Below the pieces are notes generated by a model. The model did no database searches, was not told the DNA's origin, and saw only the letters and a program-made list of their open reading frames with translations. This document shows positions 1 to 9,874 of a DNA stretch of 64,000 bases, in pieces (position 1 is the first letter of the stretch; every line of letters starts with the position of its first letter). Source of the stretch: Paenibacillus campinasensis (GTDB lineage: Bacteria > Bacillota > Bacilli > Paenibacillales > Paenibacillaceae); contig NZ_NPBY01000044.1 in assembly GCF_002272015.1 (NCBI RefSeq), positions 89,134-153,133 on the forward strand. The letters are read 5' to 3'. Made by a program: the position numbers and the translations under genes.

Positions 1-77
1 ATATTGTAGGTTAAATGGCCTTTAATATGCATGCGTAAAGGTGGTCGTTTTTTCCCATATTAACGTTATGAGCCGAA

Positions 78-1781
78 CTATACTTTAAAACCGGACATCA
101 GCTGGCGAAGTCTGCCCGACATTTCGTTCAGTTCTTCTACCGACATCGAGATTTCCTCCATGGAGGCAAGCTGTTCTTCGGTTGCTGCGCTGACGCTTTG
201 CGTGCCGCCTGCTGTCGTTTCCGTGACTTCCTGAATTCTGCGGATAGCTTGAACGAGTTCTTCCACGCCGTAATTCATTTCATCCGTTGCAGCCGTCACC
301 CCGTAAATTTGTTCATTGAGCTGCACGATGGATTGCTCGATATCTTTGAACGCCCGCTCTGCTCCCTGGGCGACGCTCATGCCCTCGGTAACTTTGTGGG
401 TTCCGTTCTCCATCACATTCGCAAGCTCATAAATGTCCTGCTGCAGCTCCTGTACGAATTGCTTGATTTCAATCGAGGAGTTGGAAGCCTGCTCAGCCAG
501 CTTGCGTACTTCGGAAGCAACAACCGCAAAGCCCCGTCCGTGCTCGCCGGCACGCGCCGCCTCAATCGAGGCGTTCATGGCAAGCAGAGACGTCTGTTCG
601 GCAATTTCAATGATGATCTGACCGATGGAGCTGATGTTTGTTGCCTTCTCACCGAGGGAGCGCACCGACTGCGCGGATTCATCCACACTGCTGCGAATGT
701 CGTCCATCTGGTTCAAGGTTTGCAGGATAGCCTGCTCGCCGTCGGAAGCCAGCTGATTGGTCCTCGAAGCCAGGCTGGATACATCCTTGGCCGTTTCGGC
801 GATATGCTTCATGCCTTCCGACATATCCGTCGCCGTTGTCGTTGTTTGCTCAGTATCGGCAAGCTGGTTCTCTACACCGGCCGCCAGTTCTTCCATAATG
901 CCGGCCGTTTGCTGGGAAGCCTGCCGGATTTCGACCGTGCTCGATTTCAGTTGTGCCGCGGATTCGCCGACTTTTTCTGCCGTTTGCTGAACCTGCATGA
1001 CAATATTTCTGAACCCTTCTACCAATTTATTATACGCATCCGCAATATCTCTAATCTCGTCCTTGGTTGTAATGTTCAATCTCGTTACCAAGTCGCCTCC
1101 GCCTTCAGCAATCTTCAACAATTGGTCCTTCATTGTATTCAGCGGCCGAATGGAACGAATCAGCAGGTAAGCCTGAACAATATAGTAGCCAACGGCAATC
1201 ACCCCGAATAACAGCATCGCGCTTCGATTCCATGAGCTGCTGCTCATTGTTTGATTAATCCGCTCATTAAGCTCCTGATTCTTCTCTTCCGTAAAGTTCG
1301 CGATCAGGCTTGCAAATGCAGAGCGAATGCTTTGCTCCTGTTTATACGATTCCTCGTAAACCCGGAACGGAACCGCTTTGTAGAAGCCGGTGTCGTAACC
1401 AAGCTTATTCAATACGGTCATGACAGCCTGCTCATATTCTTCGAAACCGGACTCGATTTCGGACAGCATCTCCAAATCAGACTCTTCGCTCATAAGCTCT
1501 CTTGTGCTTGTCAGAAGACTGTTAATCTCACTTCGCTTGACGTTCAAATCTTCTGTATAAGCAAAATCCCCGGTCAACAAAAACCCGCGTTCATTATTAG
1601 CAATTCCTTCCAGATTCTTCTCAATCTGAGTCAGGTTATAAATAATCTGCTCGTCTACATCGATAATCTCATTAAAATTCTGTTCGGTTGAATAGGATGA
1701 TACAAATGCGATGAAGACAATAACAGCCGTTGCAAGCGTTAATAAAGAAGACGAAATGACCATTTTTGTTCTTATTTTCAT
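78..1781 (-). CDS. Methyl-accepting chemotaxis protein with CHASE3-like sensor
   Basis: Transmembrane chemoreceptor that would signal to a CheA/CheW array. The 567-aa protein has an N-terminal membrane segment (about residues 7-28), an extracytoplasmic region of about 155 residues containing [11 protein letters not shown], a motif typical of CHASE3 sensor domains, a second membrane segment (about 186-208), a HAMP linker and a long helical signalling domain. The conserved hairpin tip is plain ([19 protein letters not shown]), followed by [17 protein letters not shown]. No CheB/CheR tethering pentapeptide is seen at the C-terminus, which ends in GFKV. The start has AGAAGG upstream. No chemotaxis or flagellar genes adjoin, so it is an orphan receptor. 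The ligand cannot be inferred. Confidence 0.95.
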   Translation of the reverse strand: MKIRTKMVISSSLLTLATAVIVFIAFVSSYSTEQNFNEIIDVDEQIIYNLTQIEKNLEGIANNERGFLLTGDFAYTEDLNVKRSEINSLLTSTRELMSEESDLEMLSEIESGFEEYEQAVMTVLNKLGYDTGFYKAVPFRVYEESYKQEQSIRSAFASLIANFTEEKNQELNERINQTMSSSSWNRSAMLLFGVIAVGYYIVQAYLLIRSIRPLNTMKDQLLKIAEGGGDLVTRLNITTKDEIRDIADAYNKLVEGFRNIVMQVQQTAEKVGESAAQLKSSTVEIRQASQQTAGIMEELAAGVENQLADTEQTTTTATDMSEGMKHIAETAKDVSSLASRTNQLASDGEQAILQTLNQMDDIRSSVDESAQSVRSLGEKATNISSIGQIIIEIAEQTSLLAMNASIEAARAGEHGRGFAVVASEVRKLAEQASNSSIEIKQFVQELQQDIYELANVMENGTHKVTEGMSVAQGAERAFKDIEQSIVQLNEQIYGVTAATDEMNYGVEELVQAIRRIQEVTETTAGGTQSVSAATEEQLASMEEISMSVEELNEMSGRLRQLMSGFKV

Positions 1782-1941
1782 TCCAAAGCACCGACCTTCT
1801 CTTATTTGAAATAAAACCCCCTAGTATTTTTTCGGACGTTTGAATAGGAAAGTGAATAGATCGCTTTTGTGCGGAATCGCTTACATTTATATTTTTTTGT
1901 CCATTGGTCAAAATTTTTTCGTCAGCGGCGATTTCCCCATC

Positions 1942-1980
1942 AAAAAAGGCTGCAGAGATGACTCTCTTGGCAGCCTTTTT
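1942..1980 (-). terminator. Rho-independent terminator after helD
   Basis: Inverted repeat with arms AAAAAAGGCTGC and GCAGCCTTTTT around a short loop. It lies 13 bases past the helD stop, so it should end the helD transcript before the chemoreceptor gene. Confidence 0.85.
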
Positions 1981-1992
1981 ATGCAATTCATA

Positions 1993-4320
1993 TTATGGAT
2001 TCGGCAGAAACCGGCTCTTCTCTCCGATATGATACACATGCAGCACATGCATGGCCCGCGTACATGCGGTGTAAAACAGCTTTCGCTCGCTTTCCCGGCG
2101 ATACACATCGGCAGAGCCGTTATAGATAATAACAGCATCAAACTCCACACCCTTGGCCAAATAAGCGGGAACGACAAGCGTCCCTTTCTCGAAAGAAGGC
2201 GTCGTTTTGGTGACGAGACGGGTCTGAAGCGTTGCCGACAGACGCTCATGGACCTGCCGGCTTTCTTCGGCCGTTTTGCAAATGACAGCCACATAATTGT
2301 AGCCCTGCTCATGCAGCTCGCGGAGATCGCGAATCACCGCCTCATCCAGCGACTTCTCGTCCGCCTGCTGGATGACCCGGGGCGCCTCGCCTGGCCGGTT
2401 AAATGGAACGATCCGCTCTCCGCCCGGTATCATTTGACGAGTAAACTCTACAATTTCATAGGTTGAGCGGTAGCTCCGCGTAAGCGATATGACCTCCGTA
2501 TCCTCTGCCCCATACAGGCCCACGAGGTTCTCCAGGCTTCCAAGCACCTCGCCATGGGCGTAGATCGCCTGATTCAGATCGCCAAGAACCGTCATTTTAG
2601 CCCTTGGGAACAACCGCTTCAGAAACTCAAGCTGAAATGCGGAGTAATCCTGCACCTCATCCACAATGACATGACGGATGGCGGTGTTGGTTCTGAAGCC
2701 TTGAAGCAGCTCCTTCAAATACAGAAACGGCGTTGCGTCCTCATACAGCAATCTTTTATCCCGCAAAGCCTGCAAGGTCAGGCTGCAAATCTCCTCCCAA
2801 TGCGCTGGGATGCTGTCCGCATCTATGGCTGCCTGCCGAAACAGCGCCTGATCGGTGAACAGTCTCCGGTACATGCCGGTAACATTGACATACCGCAGCC
2901 GCTTGATCCAGCGGCGAACCGGTTTCAGCCGATCGCTGACGACCATCCGTGCAAGCACGTCTTTCTCGACATCATGATCGTTAAAGGTCGTGTCTTTTTT
3001 GTTCTGTTTCCGGCGCATCGTTTGGAACGCCCGTTGATAGTCCTCGATATCCAGCAGCTGCATCTGTTCTTCAACCCACGGCTCCTTTTTCTCTGCCTGG
3101 GCGAAATCCGCAAGCCGCTTCAGCAGCCATTCACGCATCAAGTCAATGCGACCGGCCAGCTTCACAGCACGATCATAGCTGTAGAAATGGGCCGCCATCT
3201 CATCAGCGCTGACCACCACCTTGCCCTGGAACACAATCGGCTTGAACATCATGCCTTCCTTCTCCAGCATCTCTTTGTAGCGTCTGATCGTATCCAGGAA
3301 GGCGACCGAAGATTTGTAAGTAATGCTCTCGATGCGCGCCCGGTATTCCGGAGTATCCTCGCTGTTCAGCAGTGATTCGGTCTGTGTGAACACATCCTCC
3401 AGTTCAAACTCCTTGCCGAGACGGTGCTCCAGATAGGCCTGAAATGTCGTCTGCTGCATGTTGTCTTCCCCAAGCTCCGGCAGAACGGAAGATACATAGC
3501 TGTTAAACAGCGGATTCGGGGAAAACAGCAGCATCTGGTCGGCCCGCAACGAGCCGCGGTATTTGTAGAGCAGGTAGGCCACGCGCTGCAGCGCGGCGGA
3601 AGTCTTGCCGCTGCCTGCCGCCCCCTGTACGATCAGCATACGGGTCTTGTCATTGCGGATCACCGCGTTCTGTTCCTTCTGAATCGTGGCCACAATGCTC
3701 TTCATCCGATCATCCGCACTATGGCTGAGCACCTGCTGCAGCAGTTCGTCTCCAATGGTGACCCCGGTGTCGAACATCACCTGGATCTTGCCGTCATGAA
3801 TGATGAACTGGCGCTTAAGCTCCATCTCCCCGCTGACTTCACCTGAAGGAGTTTCGTACTTGGCAGGACCGGGAGCCCCGTCATAGTACAGGCTGGATAT
3901 GGGCGCACGCCAGTCATACACAAGGAAGCTCTCCATATCCTCATCCAAGAATGAACCGGTCCCCAAATAAATGGACTCTGTCTCAGACGATCCATGTTCT
4001 TTGAAATCAATTCTCCCGAAATAGGGGGACTCCACCAATTTTCTATATTTTTTGAGCAGCTTGCTGGATTGCAAATGCGCCCGTTCCCGGTCAGATAACA
4101 CCTGCGACTGCTGCCTGAGGTTCGTGGAGGTTTCCCCCAGATCATCCGGGTTGCTGAAGTTCACCGTAACCTCATCCCAGAAATCCTTCCGCATATCGAT
4201 AACATCGCCGCGTATTTGGCCCACATCGGCCTCCAGCTGCGCGATTTTATGTTTGATTTTACCTGTGACTTCGGTAACCCGCTGCTGTTCGTCTTTCCAA
4301 TCTTGCTCACTGATCGCCAT
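1993..4320 (-). CDS. helD: HelD-type RNA polymerase recycling ATPase
   Basis: UvrD/Rep-like superfamily 1 ATPase of the HelD family, which in Bacillus removes stalled RNA polymerase from nucleic acid. The 775-aa length is normal. An N-terminal coiled coil (about residues 5-95) corresponds to the arm that enters the polymerase secondary channel. Walker A is GAAGSGKTSAALQR (about residue 231), motif II is VIVDEVQDYS (about 553), motif III is LGDLNQAIYAHG and a late motif is LFYTACTRAMHVLHV. The ATG has GGGGGG eight bases upstream. It is monocistronic, with its own terminator. Low-GC Gram-positive HelD proteins are not strictly tied to drug resistance, and no resistance gene adjoins it. Confidence 0.93.
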   Translation of the reverse strand: MAISEQDWKDEQQRVTEVTGKIKHKIAQLEADVGQIRGDVIDMRKDFWDEVTVNFSNPDDLGETSTNLRQQSQVLSDRERAHLQSSKLLKKYRKLVESPYFGRIDFKEHGSSETESIYLGTGSFLDEDMESFLVYDWRAPISSLYYDGAPGPAKYETPSGEVSGEMELKRQFIIHDGKIQVMFDTGVTIGDELLQQVLSHSADDRMKSIVATIQKEQNAVIRNDKTRMLIVQGAAGSGKTSAALQRVAYLLYKYRGSLRADQMLLFSPNPLFNSYVSSVLPELGEDNMQQTTFQAYLEHRLGKEFELEDVFTQTESLLNSEDTPEYRARIESITYKSSVAFLDTIRRYKEMLEKEGMMFKPIVFQGKVVVSADEMAAHFYSYDRAVKLAGRIDLMREWLLKRLADFAQAEKKEPWVEEQMQLLDIEDYQRAFQTMRRKQNKKDTTFNDHDVEKDVLARMVVSDRLKPVRRWIKRLRYVNVTGMYRRLFTDQALFRQAAIDADSIPAHWEEICSLTLQALRDKRLLYEDATPFLYLKELLQGFRTNTAIRHVIVDEVQDYSAFQLEFLKRLFPRAKMTVLGDLNQAIYAHGEVLGSLENLVGLYGAEDTEVISLTRSYRSTYEIVEFTRQMIPGGERIVPFNRPGEAPRVIQQADEKSLDEAVIRDLRELHEQGYNYVAVICKTAEESRQVHERLSATLQTRLVTKTTPSFEKGTLVVPAYLAKGVEFDAVIIYNGSADVYRRESERKLFYTACTRAMHVLHVYHIGEKSRFLPNP

Positions 4321-4517
4321 TTTTCCATCCCCCCATTTTACTGGTTGACAGCTCTGAACATCTCTGTTATAATAAAATTGATGTATTCTGTCTATTATAT
4401 TTCTTTTGTTGAGAAACCAGTTTCCATTGTATCAGCCTATATTATATTTATCAATAGAGTATCCAGCCCCCCGGTATATAACCGGATTTTTTTATTTATA
4501 CATCGTAACTAGCAAAT

Positions 4518-4551
4518 CAGCAGCCGGCCCGAATACTTGGACCAGCTGCTG
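4518..4551 (-). terminator. Hairpin after the FUSC-like gene
   Basis: A 13-bp stem (CAGCAGC with GCTGCTG plus inner pairs, two of them G-U) around an 8-base loop lies 24 bases past the stop of the 351-aa membrane protein. The T tract after it is poor, so termination is likely but not certain. Confidence 0.5.
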
Positions 4552-4575
4552 TTCTTATATGATCTTGAGCGCACC

Positions 4576-5631
4576 CTACCTTCCTAGCCAGGACAGATAC
4601 GCATCATCTCCATCCTTCTCGCCCAGACGGTTGATTTGTTCCGCAACCCGGTTCAGACGATCGAGTTGATATCCGTAATCATACATAGCCGCTGCGACGA
4701 CGGACAGGCGCAGTCCTCCGGATTCCGAGCCATGGACTTTCATGACCCGCTCCATAAACTCCTCGTTGCACGCGGACATACTATCCGCTTCATGCTCATT
4801 GGGCTTCAGCTTTCCTTCGAATTTCCACAAAATATGTTCATGGTATTTCATCAGCCGCTCCAGGTTCTGATCAAACTCGGCATCCACCTCTTCGGTGCGT
4901 TCTGCCTGGAAGTAGTGATTCTCCACGGCATCGAGCACCTCGTACCCTTTGCGCAGCGACTGCAGCAGCTGCTTGTAGACAACCAGCTGTCTGGCCTGGC
5001 TATATTTGGCCCGTTTCAGCTTCTTCTGCTCTTCCTCGAACAAATTATATTTGTCAGACAGCGATTTAATCGCGGCTTCAAGCGCCTTCTTTTCGGCACG
5101 ATAGACGGAATCTTTCATCTCATGCGAAATGGCTGTGCGCAGAAGCAGCGACATTTTCTCAAAAACGCTGTGAATCCGCTCGAAATATTGCTCTTTAGGT
5201 TTGGGCGGGAACACAAGGATATTGATAAGAAAAGCAGATATGATACCGATAATCGTTAGTATGAAGCGGTTGAGCGCAAAATCCCACTGACCCGAAGCCT
5301 CCATTACGGAGATGACCGTCACCAGCGTCAGGCCGATCGTCTCTCCCATGTTCAGCTTCATACATATCATGATGACGACGATGCAGATCAGGCCGACAGC
5401 AATCGGCTGATTGGACAGAAAGTATCCGCCCAGCATCGCGAGAACGGCCCCCAGCGTGCTTGTCTGCAATTGATCAAGGAAATATCTCCATGACCGATAA
5501 ATGGATGGCTGCATGGCGAATATGGCCGCAATCGCCGCCACAACAGGCGACTCGAACTCAAACAGCATCGTCAAATATAGCGCCAGCGTAACCGCCAGGC
5601 CGGTTTTGAACATCCTTGCACCAAATGCCAC
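4576..5631 (-). CDS. FUSC/aromatic acid exporter family membrane protein
   Basis: The 351-aa protein has about six hydrophobic segments packed in the first 150 residues, then a charged helical cytoplasmic half (about 155-351). This is the plan of the Bacillus YqjA/DUF939 aromatic acid exporter (ArAE/FUSC) family. The segment after the membrane part, NILVFPPKPKEQYFERIHSVF, is typical of the domain join. It starts with GTG; GGGAGG lies just upstream. Family members are thought to export aromatic acids or small organic anions, but the substrate here is unknown. It is not obviously co-transcribed with either neighbour. Confidence 0.85.
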   Translation of the reverse strand: MAFGARMFKTGLAVTLALYLTMLFEFESPVVAAIAAIFAMQPSIYRSWRYFLDQLQTSTLGAVLAMLGGYFLSNQPIAVGLICIVVIMICMKLNMGETIGLTLVTVISVMEASGQWDFALNRFILTIIGIISAFLINILVFPPKPKEQYFERIHSVFEKMSLLLRTAISHEMKDSVYRAEKKALEAAIKSLSDKYNLFEEEQKKLKRAKYSQARQLVVYKQLLQSLRKGYEVLDAVENHYFQAERTEEVDAEFDQNLERLMKYHEHILWKFEGKLKPNEHEADSMSACNEEFMERVMKVHGSESGGLRLSVVAAAMYDYGYQLDRLNRVAEQINRLGEKDGDDAYLSWLGR

Positions 5632-5708
5632 GAAAGAAGCCTCCCTTCCTGCATTCTATTACCCGCCGCTGCATTACGTTATGCAACAGGCGCTGTGATC
5701 ATGAGGCA

Positions 5709-6350
5709 CTATGAAGTTCGCCCGAACCTTCGCTCATAAAAAGCTACACACAAGGTTAGCCAAAAGGCAGCGGCGAAATACCCTCCAACAATGTCGCTCG
5801 GATAGTGAACCCCCAAATAGATCCGGCTCAGCCCAATCGCGGCCATCATCACAATCGCCGCAGCAAGCAGAATCAATTTCCCCGCGCGGCCCGGCATATA
5901 TCTCCACAGCAAGTAAGCAAGAACACCGTAAAAGGAAACGGAAGACATCGCATGCCCGCTCGGATAGCTGTAGCCGGCCGCTTCCGCCAAACGGTATATC
6001 TCCGGCCGCTCCCGTTGAAACTGCCATTTAAGCAGGGAATTCAATATCGGAGAACCGGCCACTACCGCAAGCATAAGCAGCAATTCCGTCCGAAACCGGA
6101 GCCGAATATAGAACATGAAGGCCAGGATCAGACAGATGATAAACATCGGAATCACCGATCCGATATAAGATAAAACCTGTGCTGCCTGCGTGATCCGGGG
6201 GTGCTCGCCTGCTTGCACGGCATCGATAAGCGGCGGATCCAGCCAATCTGTGCGATGCTGCGCGACAAGCAGGGACATTATGATAAATCCGGCAAGGCTA
6301 ACCGCTCCTAATATCCAACGAATACGCGGCCATCGCTCTGTATGTATCAT
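5709..6350 (-). CDS. PAP2-family phosphatase
   Basis: Integral membrane phosphatase of the type that acts on lipid phosphates such as undecaprenyl pyrophosphate or phosphatidylglycerol phosphate. The three PAP2 signatures are complete: K(x6)RP as KWQFQRERP, PSGH, and SR(x5)H(x3)D as SRIYLGVHYPSD. There are about six membrane segments. The frame is open upstream to 6422 with a GTG there, but that start has no Shine-Dalgarno sequence. I chose the ATG at 6350. A good GGAAGGAG sits 16 bases before it, which is unusually far, so the exact start is uncertain. It is divergent from the metallophosphatase gene. Confidence 0.9.
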   Translation of the reverse strand: MIHTERWPRIRWILGAVSLAGFIIMSLLVAQHRTDWLDPPLIDAVQAGEHPRITQAAQVLSYIGSVIPMFIICLILAFMFYIRLRFRTELLLMLAVVAGSPILNSLLKWQFQRERPEIYRLAEAAGYSYPSGHAMSSVSFYGVLAYLLWRYMPGRAGKLILLAAAIVMMAAIGLSRIYLGVHYPSDIVGGYFAAAFWLTLCVAFYERRFGRTS

Positions 6351-6624
6351 TCTTATATCATTCAGACTCCTTCCAGCAACATTATCAGCATCATCTCCAA
6401 CCGAAGATAGATATATTATCACATTTTGGCGGGAAGTCCCAAGTATATTCTGCTCAAATGAAGCGGGATTAGTCTGTTAAAGACGAGTTCTCGCCTTCCG
6501 ATAAGTTATTTTACCGTATTTTTTCTTCAAAAAAAGCAGGGTTATCGGACTTAAATAGGGAACACATTACGTCGGGAATAGATCGCGTCAATCTGTCCAT
6601 ATTACACAGAAGGGAGGTACTTGG

Positions 6625-7398
6625 ATGAGGACCATTGTCATCAGCGATATCCACGGGTGTTATGATGAATTTAACACCATGCTGGAGAAGGTCCGTTATC
6701 GCCCGGCTGAGGATCAATTGCTGCTGCTTGGCGATTATGTGGACCGGGGCATGAAAAGCAAGGATGTGGTCGACCAGGTCATCAAGCTGCATGAGCAGGC
6801 CGGGGCCGTCGTGCTGAAAGGCAATCATGATGATATGATGCTTAAGGCGCTGCTTGAAGAAAATGCGCGGTATCAGTATCACTGGCTGAGCAACGGCGGC
6901 AGCCAAACCTTGCTCAGCTATTGCAGCGAAGTCATTACAGGCGACATTATGGAGCCCGAAGTCTTTCAGGCGGCCAAAACATACATATTAGAGCATTACC
7001 GGCATCATCTCGATTTTCTCCAGTCCCTGCCCCTCTATCATGAGGGAGAGAAGCACATCTTTGTCCACGCTGGAACCAATCCGGCCTATGCGGACTGGAA
7101 GGAGCAACCCGGCGACGATTTCATGTGGATACGGGATGCGTTCTACAACCATCCGACCGGACTTGGCAAAACCGTTGTGTTCGGGCATACGCCGACGTTC
7201 CATTTGCATCACACCGGCGAAGTCTGGTTCAGCCCGCACGGGGACAAGATCGGCATCGACGGCGCCTGCGCTTATGGCCACCGTCTTCTCTGCCTGGAAA
7301 TTGGGAACGATGATGAATATAAAACATACGCCGTACCGAATGCTGCAAATGAATGGCCGGAAGATTCCCCGCTGGAAATGGAATCGACCGAACCTTAG
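6625..7398 (+). CDS. PP1/PP2A-like metallophosphatase
   Basis: Calcineurin-like phosphoesterase of 257 aa. The metal-binding signatures occur in order: SDIHGCYDEF (DxH), LLGDYVDRG (GDxxDRG), LKGNHDDM (GNHD), then FVHAGTNP and VVFGHTPT. These place it among bacterial PrpA/PrpE-like serine/threonine phosphatases and symmetrical diadenosine tetraphosphatases, which cannot be told apart by motif alone. The ATG has GGGAGG seven bases upstream. It appears to be a single-gene unit divergent from the PAP2 phosphatase. Confidence 0.9.
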   Translation: MRTIVISDIHGCYDEFNTMLEKVRYRPAEDQLLLLGDYVDRGMKSKDVVDQVIKLHEQAGAVVLKGNHDDMMLKALLEENARYQYHWLSNGGSQTLLSYCSEVITGDIMEPEVFQAAKTYILEHYRHHLDFLQSLPLYHEGEKHIFVHAGTNPAYADWKEQPGDDFMWIRDAFYNHPTGLGKTVVFGHTPTFHLHHTGEVWFSPHGDKIGIDGACAYGHRLLCLEIGNDDEYKTYAVPNAANEWPEDSPLEMESTEP

Positions 7399-7510
7399 GG
7401 CTTAAGCGCCCATCGGGTTCGGCCGATGCGATGTTACCCAGACATATGTATCATGGAATCCTGTCAGATTCGTGCATGCCAGGTTATGGATGAGGCTCTG
7501 CCCGGACTGA

Positions 7511-7705
7511 TCAATCAACCAGCGCCCAGATCGTTATGAAGCCGATCAGCGCAATCAGATAAATGACAACCAGCTTTACGATGTTGTTCTTGGTCTTCCG
7601 CTCATATTCCGGATTCGACTTTCTGTTTTCCTGGGACAGTCCGACAAGCATCGTAGCGATGCCGCCGATTAACGCCAAGGTAATGACCATTATGTACAAA
7701 AGCAA
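7511..7705 (-). CDS. Small two-helix membrane protein
   Basis: A 64-aa protein with two hydrophobic helices (about residues 1-23 and 42-62) joined by a short polar loop rich in Lys, Asn, Arg and Glu. The start is TTG with AAGGAGGA seven bases upstream, which makes translation convincing despite the short length. I do not recognise the family. The topology places a positively charged loop between the helices, probably in the cytoplasm. It stands alone between the phosphatase gene and the foldase gene, convergent with the former and divergent from the latter. Confidence 0.7.
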   Translation of the reverse strand: MLLYIMVITLALIGGIATMLVGLSQENRKSNPEYERKTKNNIVKLVVIYLIALIGFITIWALVD

Positions 7706-7964
7706 TGCGCAATCCTCCTTATGAACAGGGACATGCCGGACAGCAGCACAGCGTTCTCCAGCAGCTCAATTACGTTTATTTCCATTATATGAGATGATTA
7801 GCGTCAAGTCCATGTCACTTTATTAACAATCATATCCGCATGTGCAGAAGCTTTGCTCCGCGGCAATTTTTATTTTTTATTAAGGTAAAAAGCGCGGCAA
7901 TCTGGTACAGTTAAAAAGTGGAACAAGCCATAAATACATGCCTTTGAAGGGAGTCAACATTTAC

Positions 7965-9146
7965 ATGAAAGATCAAGATCTGCAATCAACGAATCCGGGT
8001 CCGCCGGAGGATGAGCAAGGAAAAACCAATGAGAATGAACGCGAGCTTCAACCTGAGCAGGTTGCTCCTTCTGATGATCATACAGAAATGACGGCATCAG
8101 AAGATCCGCATGCACCGGAGGAAGAGTCCGCGCTGGAAATACAACCTGAGGAGTACAACGCCAACGAAGACACAACCCAAGACGAGCAGTCATCGGACCC
8201 GGTCGGTGTCATGGTTGCCGACCAGCCAGCTGGCCAGACTGAGCAGGCTGCCAGCGGCGGGGGCGGCGGCAACAAGGGCTGGATGATCACTTCACTTGTG
8301 CTTGCTGCAGCGCTTATTGTCGTCCTGATCGTGCCGCCATTCGGTAAGAGCTCCAATAACGATGCGGTTGCGCGGGTCAACAATGTCGATATTACGAAAG
8401 ACAGCCTGTATGAAGAGATGGTGAAGGCTGGCGGGCCGCAAACGCTGGACGGCCTGATTACAATGGAAGTGATCCGCCAGGCGATGGAGGAGCAATCCCT
8501 CACCGTGACGGAAGAAGATCTCAACAAAGAAATTGATGCCTTGAAGGCATCGTTCCCTTCCGAGGAAGATTTCAATACGGCGCTTGGACAAGCGGGCATG
8601 ACCATCGATGATTTGAAGGAGCAGGCCACAACCCAGATTCAGCTGAAAAAGCTGCTTGGCGACAAGGTTCAGCCGACCGAGGAAGAAATTGAACAAACCT
8701 ACGAGCAGAACAAGGACCGATACGCCACGCCGGAACAAGTCCGAGCTTCCCACATCCTGGTAGAGACGAAGGAAGAAGCTGAGGAAATCGAGAAGCAGCT
8801 GAAGGAAGGCGCCGATTTTGCCGAGATCGCTGCCGAGAAGAATGAGGACGCCACCAAGGATCGAGGCGGTGACCTGAACTTCTTTGGACGCGGAGAGATG
8901 GACCCGGCATTTGAAGAGGCTGCCTTCAAACTGGCGGTCGGCGAAATCAGCGGTCCGGTACAAAGCTCTTTCGGCTACCATATCATTAAAGTAACCGACA
9001 AGAAGGAAGCAACCAATCCGACGTTCGAGGAGAAGAAAGAAGAAATCCGCGAGGAGCTCATTAACCAGAAGGTTTACGAGCAGGCGAACGGCTTTGTCCA
9101 GGAACTGAAAAACCAAGCTACGATTACAAACACACTGGAGGACTAA
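7965..9146 (+). CDS. Membrane-anchored parvulin-type peptidyl-prolyl isomerase (PrsA/SurA-like)
   Basis: Extracytoplasmic folding factor. From the chosen ATG the protein is 393 aa. It has a long acidic cytoplasmic head (about 105 residues rich in Glu, Gln, Asp and Pro), a Gly-rich hinge, one membrane helix (WMITSLVLAAALIVVLIVPP), a SurA_N-like helical region and a parvulin domain starting RASHILVETKEEAEEI and ending FGYHIIKVTDKKE. Unlike classical PrsA it lacks a lipobox and is held by an internal helix. The start at 7965 is preferred over 7938 because AAGGGAG lies properly before it. The acidic cytoplasmic head is unusual and could bind a cytoplasmic partner. Confidence 0.92.
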   Translation: MKDQDLQSTNPGPPEDEQGKTNENERELQPEQVAPSDDHTEMTASEDPHAPEEESALEIQPEEYNANEDTTQDEQSSDPVGVMVADQPAGQTEQAASGGGGGNKGWMITSLVLAAALIVVLIVPPFGKSSNNDAVARVNNVDITKDSLYEEMVKAGGPQTLDGLITMEVIRQAMEEQSLTVTEEDLNKEIDALKASFPSEEDFNTALGQAGMTIDDLKEQATTQIQLKKLLGDKVQPTEEEIEQTYEQNKDRYATPEQVRASHILVETKEEAEEIEKQLKEGADFAEIAAEKNEDATKDRGGDLNFFGRGEMDPAFEEAAFKLAVGEISGPVQSSFGYHIIKVTDKKEATNPTFEEKKEEIREELINQKVYEQANGFVQELKNQATITNTLED

Positions 9147-9179
9147 GCAGCTCCGAACCTGTGTTTAGCATTGATTTTG

Positions 9180-9213
9180 TTGCCCTGTGCTTGATGCGCA
9201 GGGCAATTTATTT
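9180..9213 (+). terminator. Terminator after the parvulin gene
   Basis: Stem TTGCCCTGTGC with GCGCAGGGCAA, a TTGAT loop and a T-rich tail, 34 bases past the stop. Confidence 0.85.
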
Positions 9214-9262
9214 TAAGTTTACACAAAAATCCCTTTTCAACTCATTCCGGTTCATGTTAAAA

Positions 9263-9276
9263 TGAAAGCGTTACCA
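9263..9276 (+). promoter_or_regulatory. cre-like site before the LytTR gene
   Basis: TGAAAGCGTTACCA matches the CcpA consensus TGWAANCGNTNWCA at all fixed positions but one (C at position 12). It overlaps the end of a candidate -10 box (TAAAAT, 9258-9263, with weak -35 TTCAAC 16 bases upstream), a position where CcpA would repress. Confidence 0.5.
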
Positions 9277-9311
9277 ATTAGTTGGACTTTGAAATAAGGG
9301 GGAAGCACAGA

Positions 9312-9659
9312 ATGATGAAACACGCATCGCAAAGCCGAAACGTGTACGAGGACTTCGTTGTGGAGACGGACATTCTGTTCTTTAAAACCGGTTCACATGG
9401 TTTGGTCAGCTTTCACGGCAGAAACTACAATATTACAAAGAGAATGACTGCCGAACAACTTCGCGGCCTGCTCTCGGATAAAACCTTTTACCCTGTATAC
9501 TCCAATTGCTATGTGAATGTGCGGAAGATCACCGCTTTGGAGCAAGGCGTTGCCTACTTTGGCGAGATGGCCCCATCGGCCAAGCGGCTTCGCATTCCTC
9601 GCTGGAAGCAGGAGGCGATCAAACGTCTGATGGGTTCGGTTGAGCAGTTCGCCACTTAA
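9312..9659 (+). CDS. Single-domain LytTR DNA-binding protein
   Basis: A 115-aa protein that is almost wholly a LytTR domain. It has the early strand DILFFKTGSHGLVSFHGRNY, the segment MTAEQLRGLLSDKTFYPVYSN and the late region CYVNVRKITALEQG followed by PRWKQEAIKRLMG. LytTR domains bind direct repeats and usually sit behind a receiver domain. None is present and no histidine kinase adjoins. The ATG at 9312 is preferred over 9282 because AAGGGGGAA precedes it. The cre-like site overlapping its promoter region suggests catabolite control. The target genes are unknown. Confidence 0.82.
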   Translation: MMKHASQSRNVYEDFVVETDILFFKTGSHGLVSFHGRNYNITKRMTAEQLRGLLSDKTFYPVYSNCYVNVRKITALEQGVAYFGEMAPSAKRLRIPRWKQEAIKRLMGSVEQFAT

Positions 9660-9697
9660 CATGACATCAACTTATCGCTCCAAGACAAAAGAAAAGC

Positions 9698-9734
9698 AAA
9701 CGCCCCGTTTAGCTCTCGTTAAGCGGGGCGTTTT
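9698..9734 (+). terminator. Terminator after the LytTR gene
   Basis: Stem AACGCCCCG with CGGGGCGTT followed by a T tract, 39 bases past the stop. Confidence 0.9.
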
Positions 9735-9874
9735 GTCATTGGTCATTGATCATAGATGATTGGTTATTAGTGATTGGGTCATTATGATTGAAAGCACCAG
9801 CTCATATTCAAAAATGCCCGTTCATGGTAAGATCATCGGTAACAGAGTCAACCCGCACGAAAGGAGCGATCCCC

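Noticed and set aside
198..1211. Long plus-strand open frame opposite the chemoreceptor gene
   Set aside because: It lies fully inside the receptor gene on the other strand, has no ribosome site and its residues follow from antisense reading of conserved signalling codons.
4470..4500. Palindrome CCGGTATATAACCGG with a T tract
   Set aside because: Only a short stem with a T run on the plus strand, where no gene precedes it. Treated as chance.
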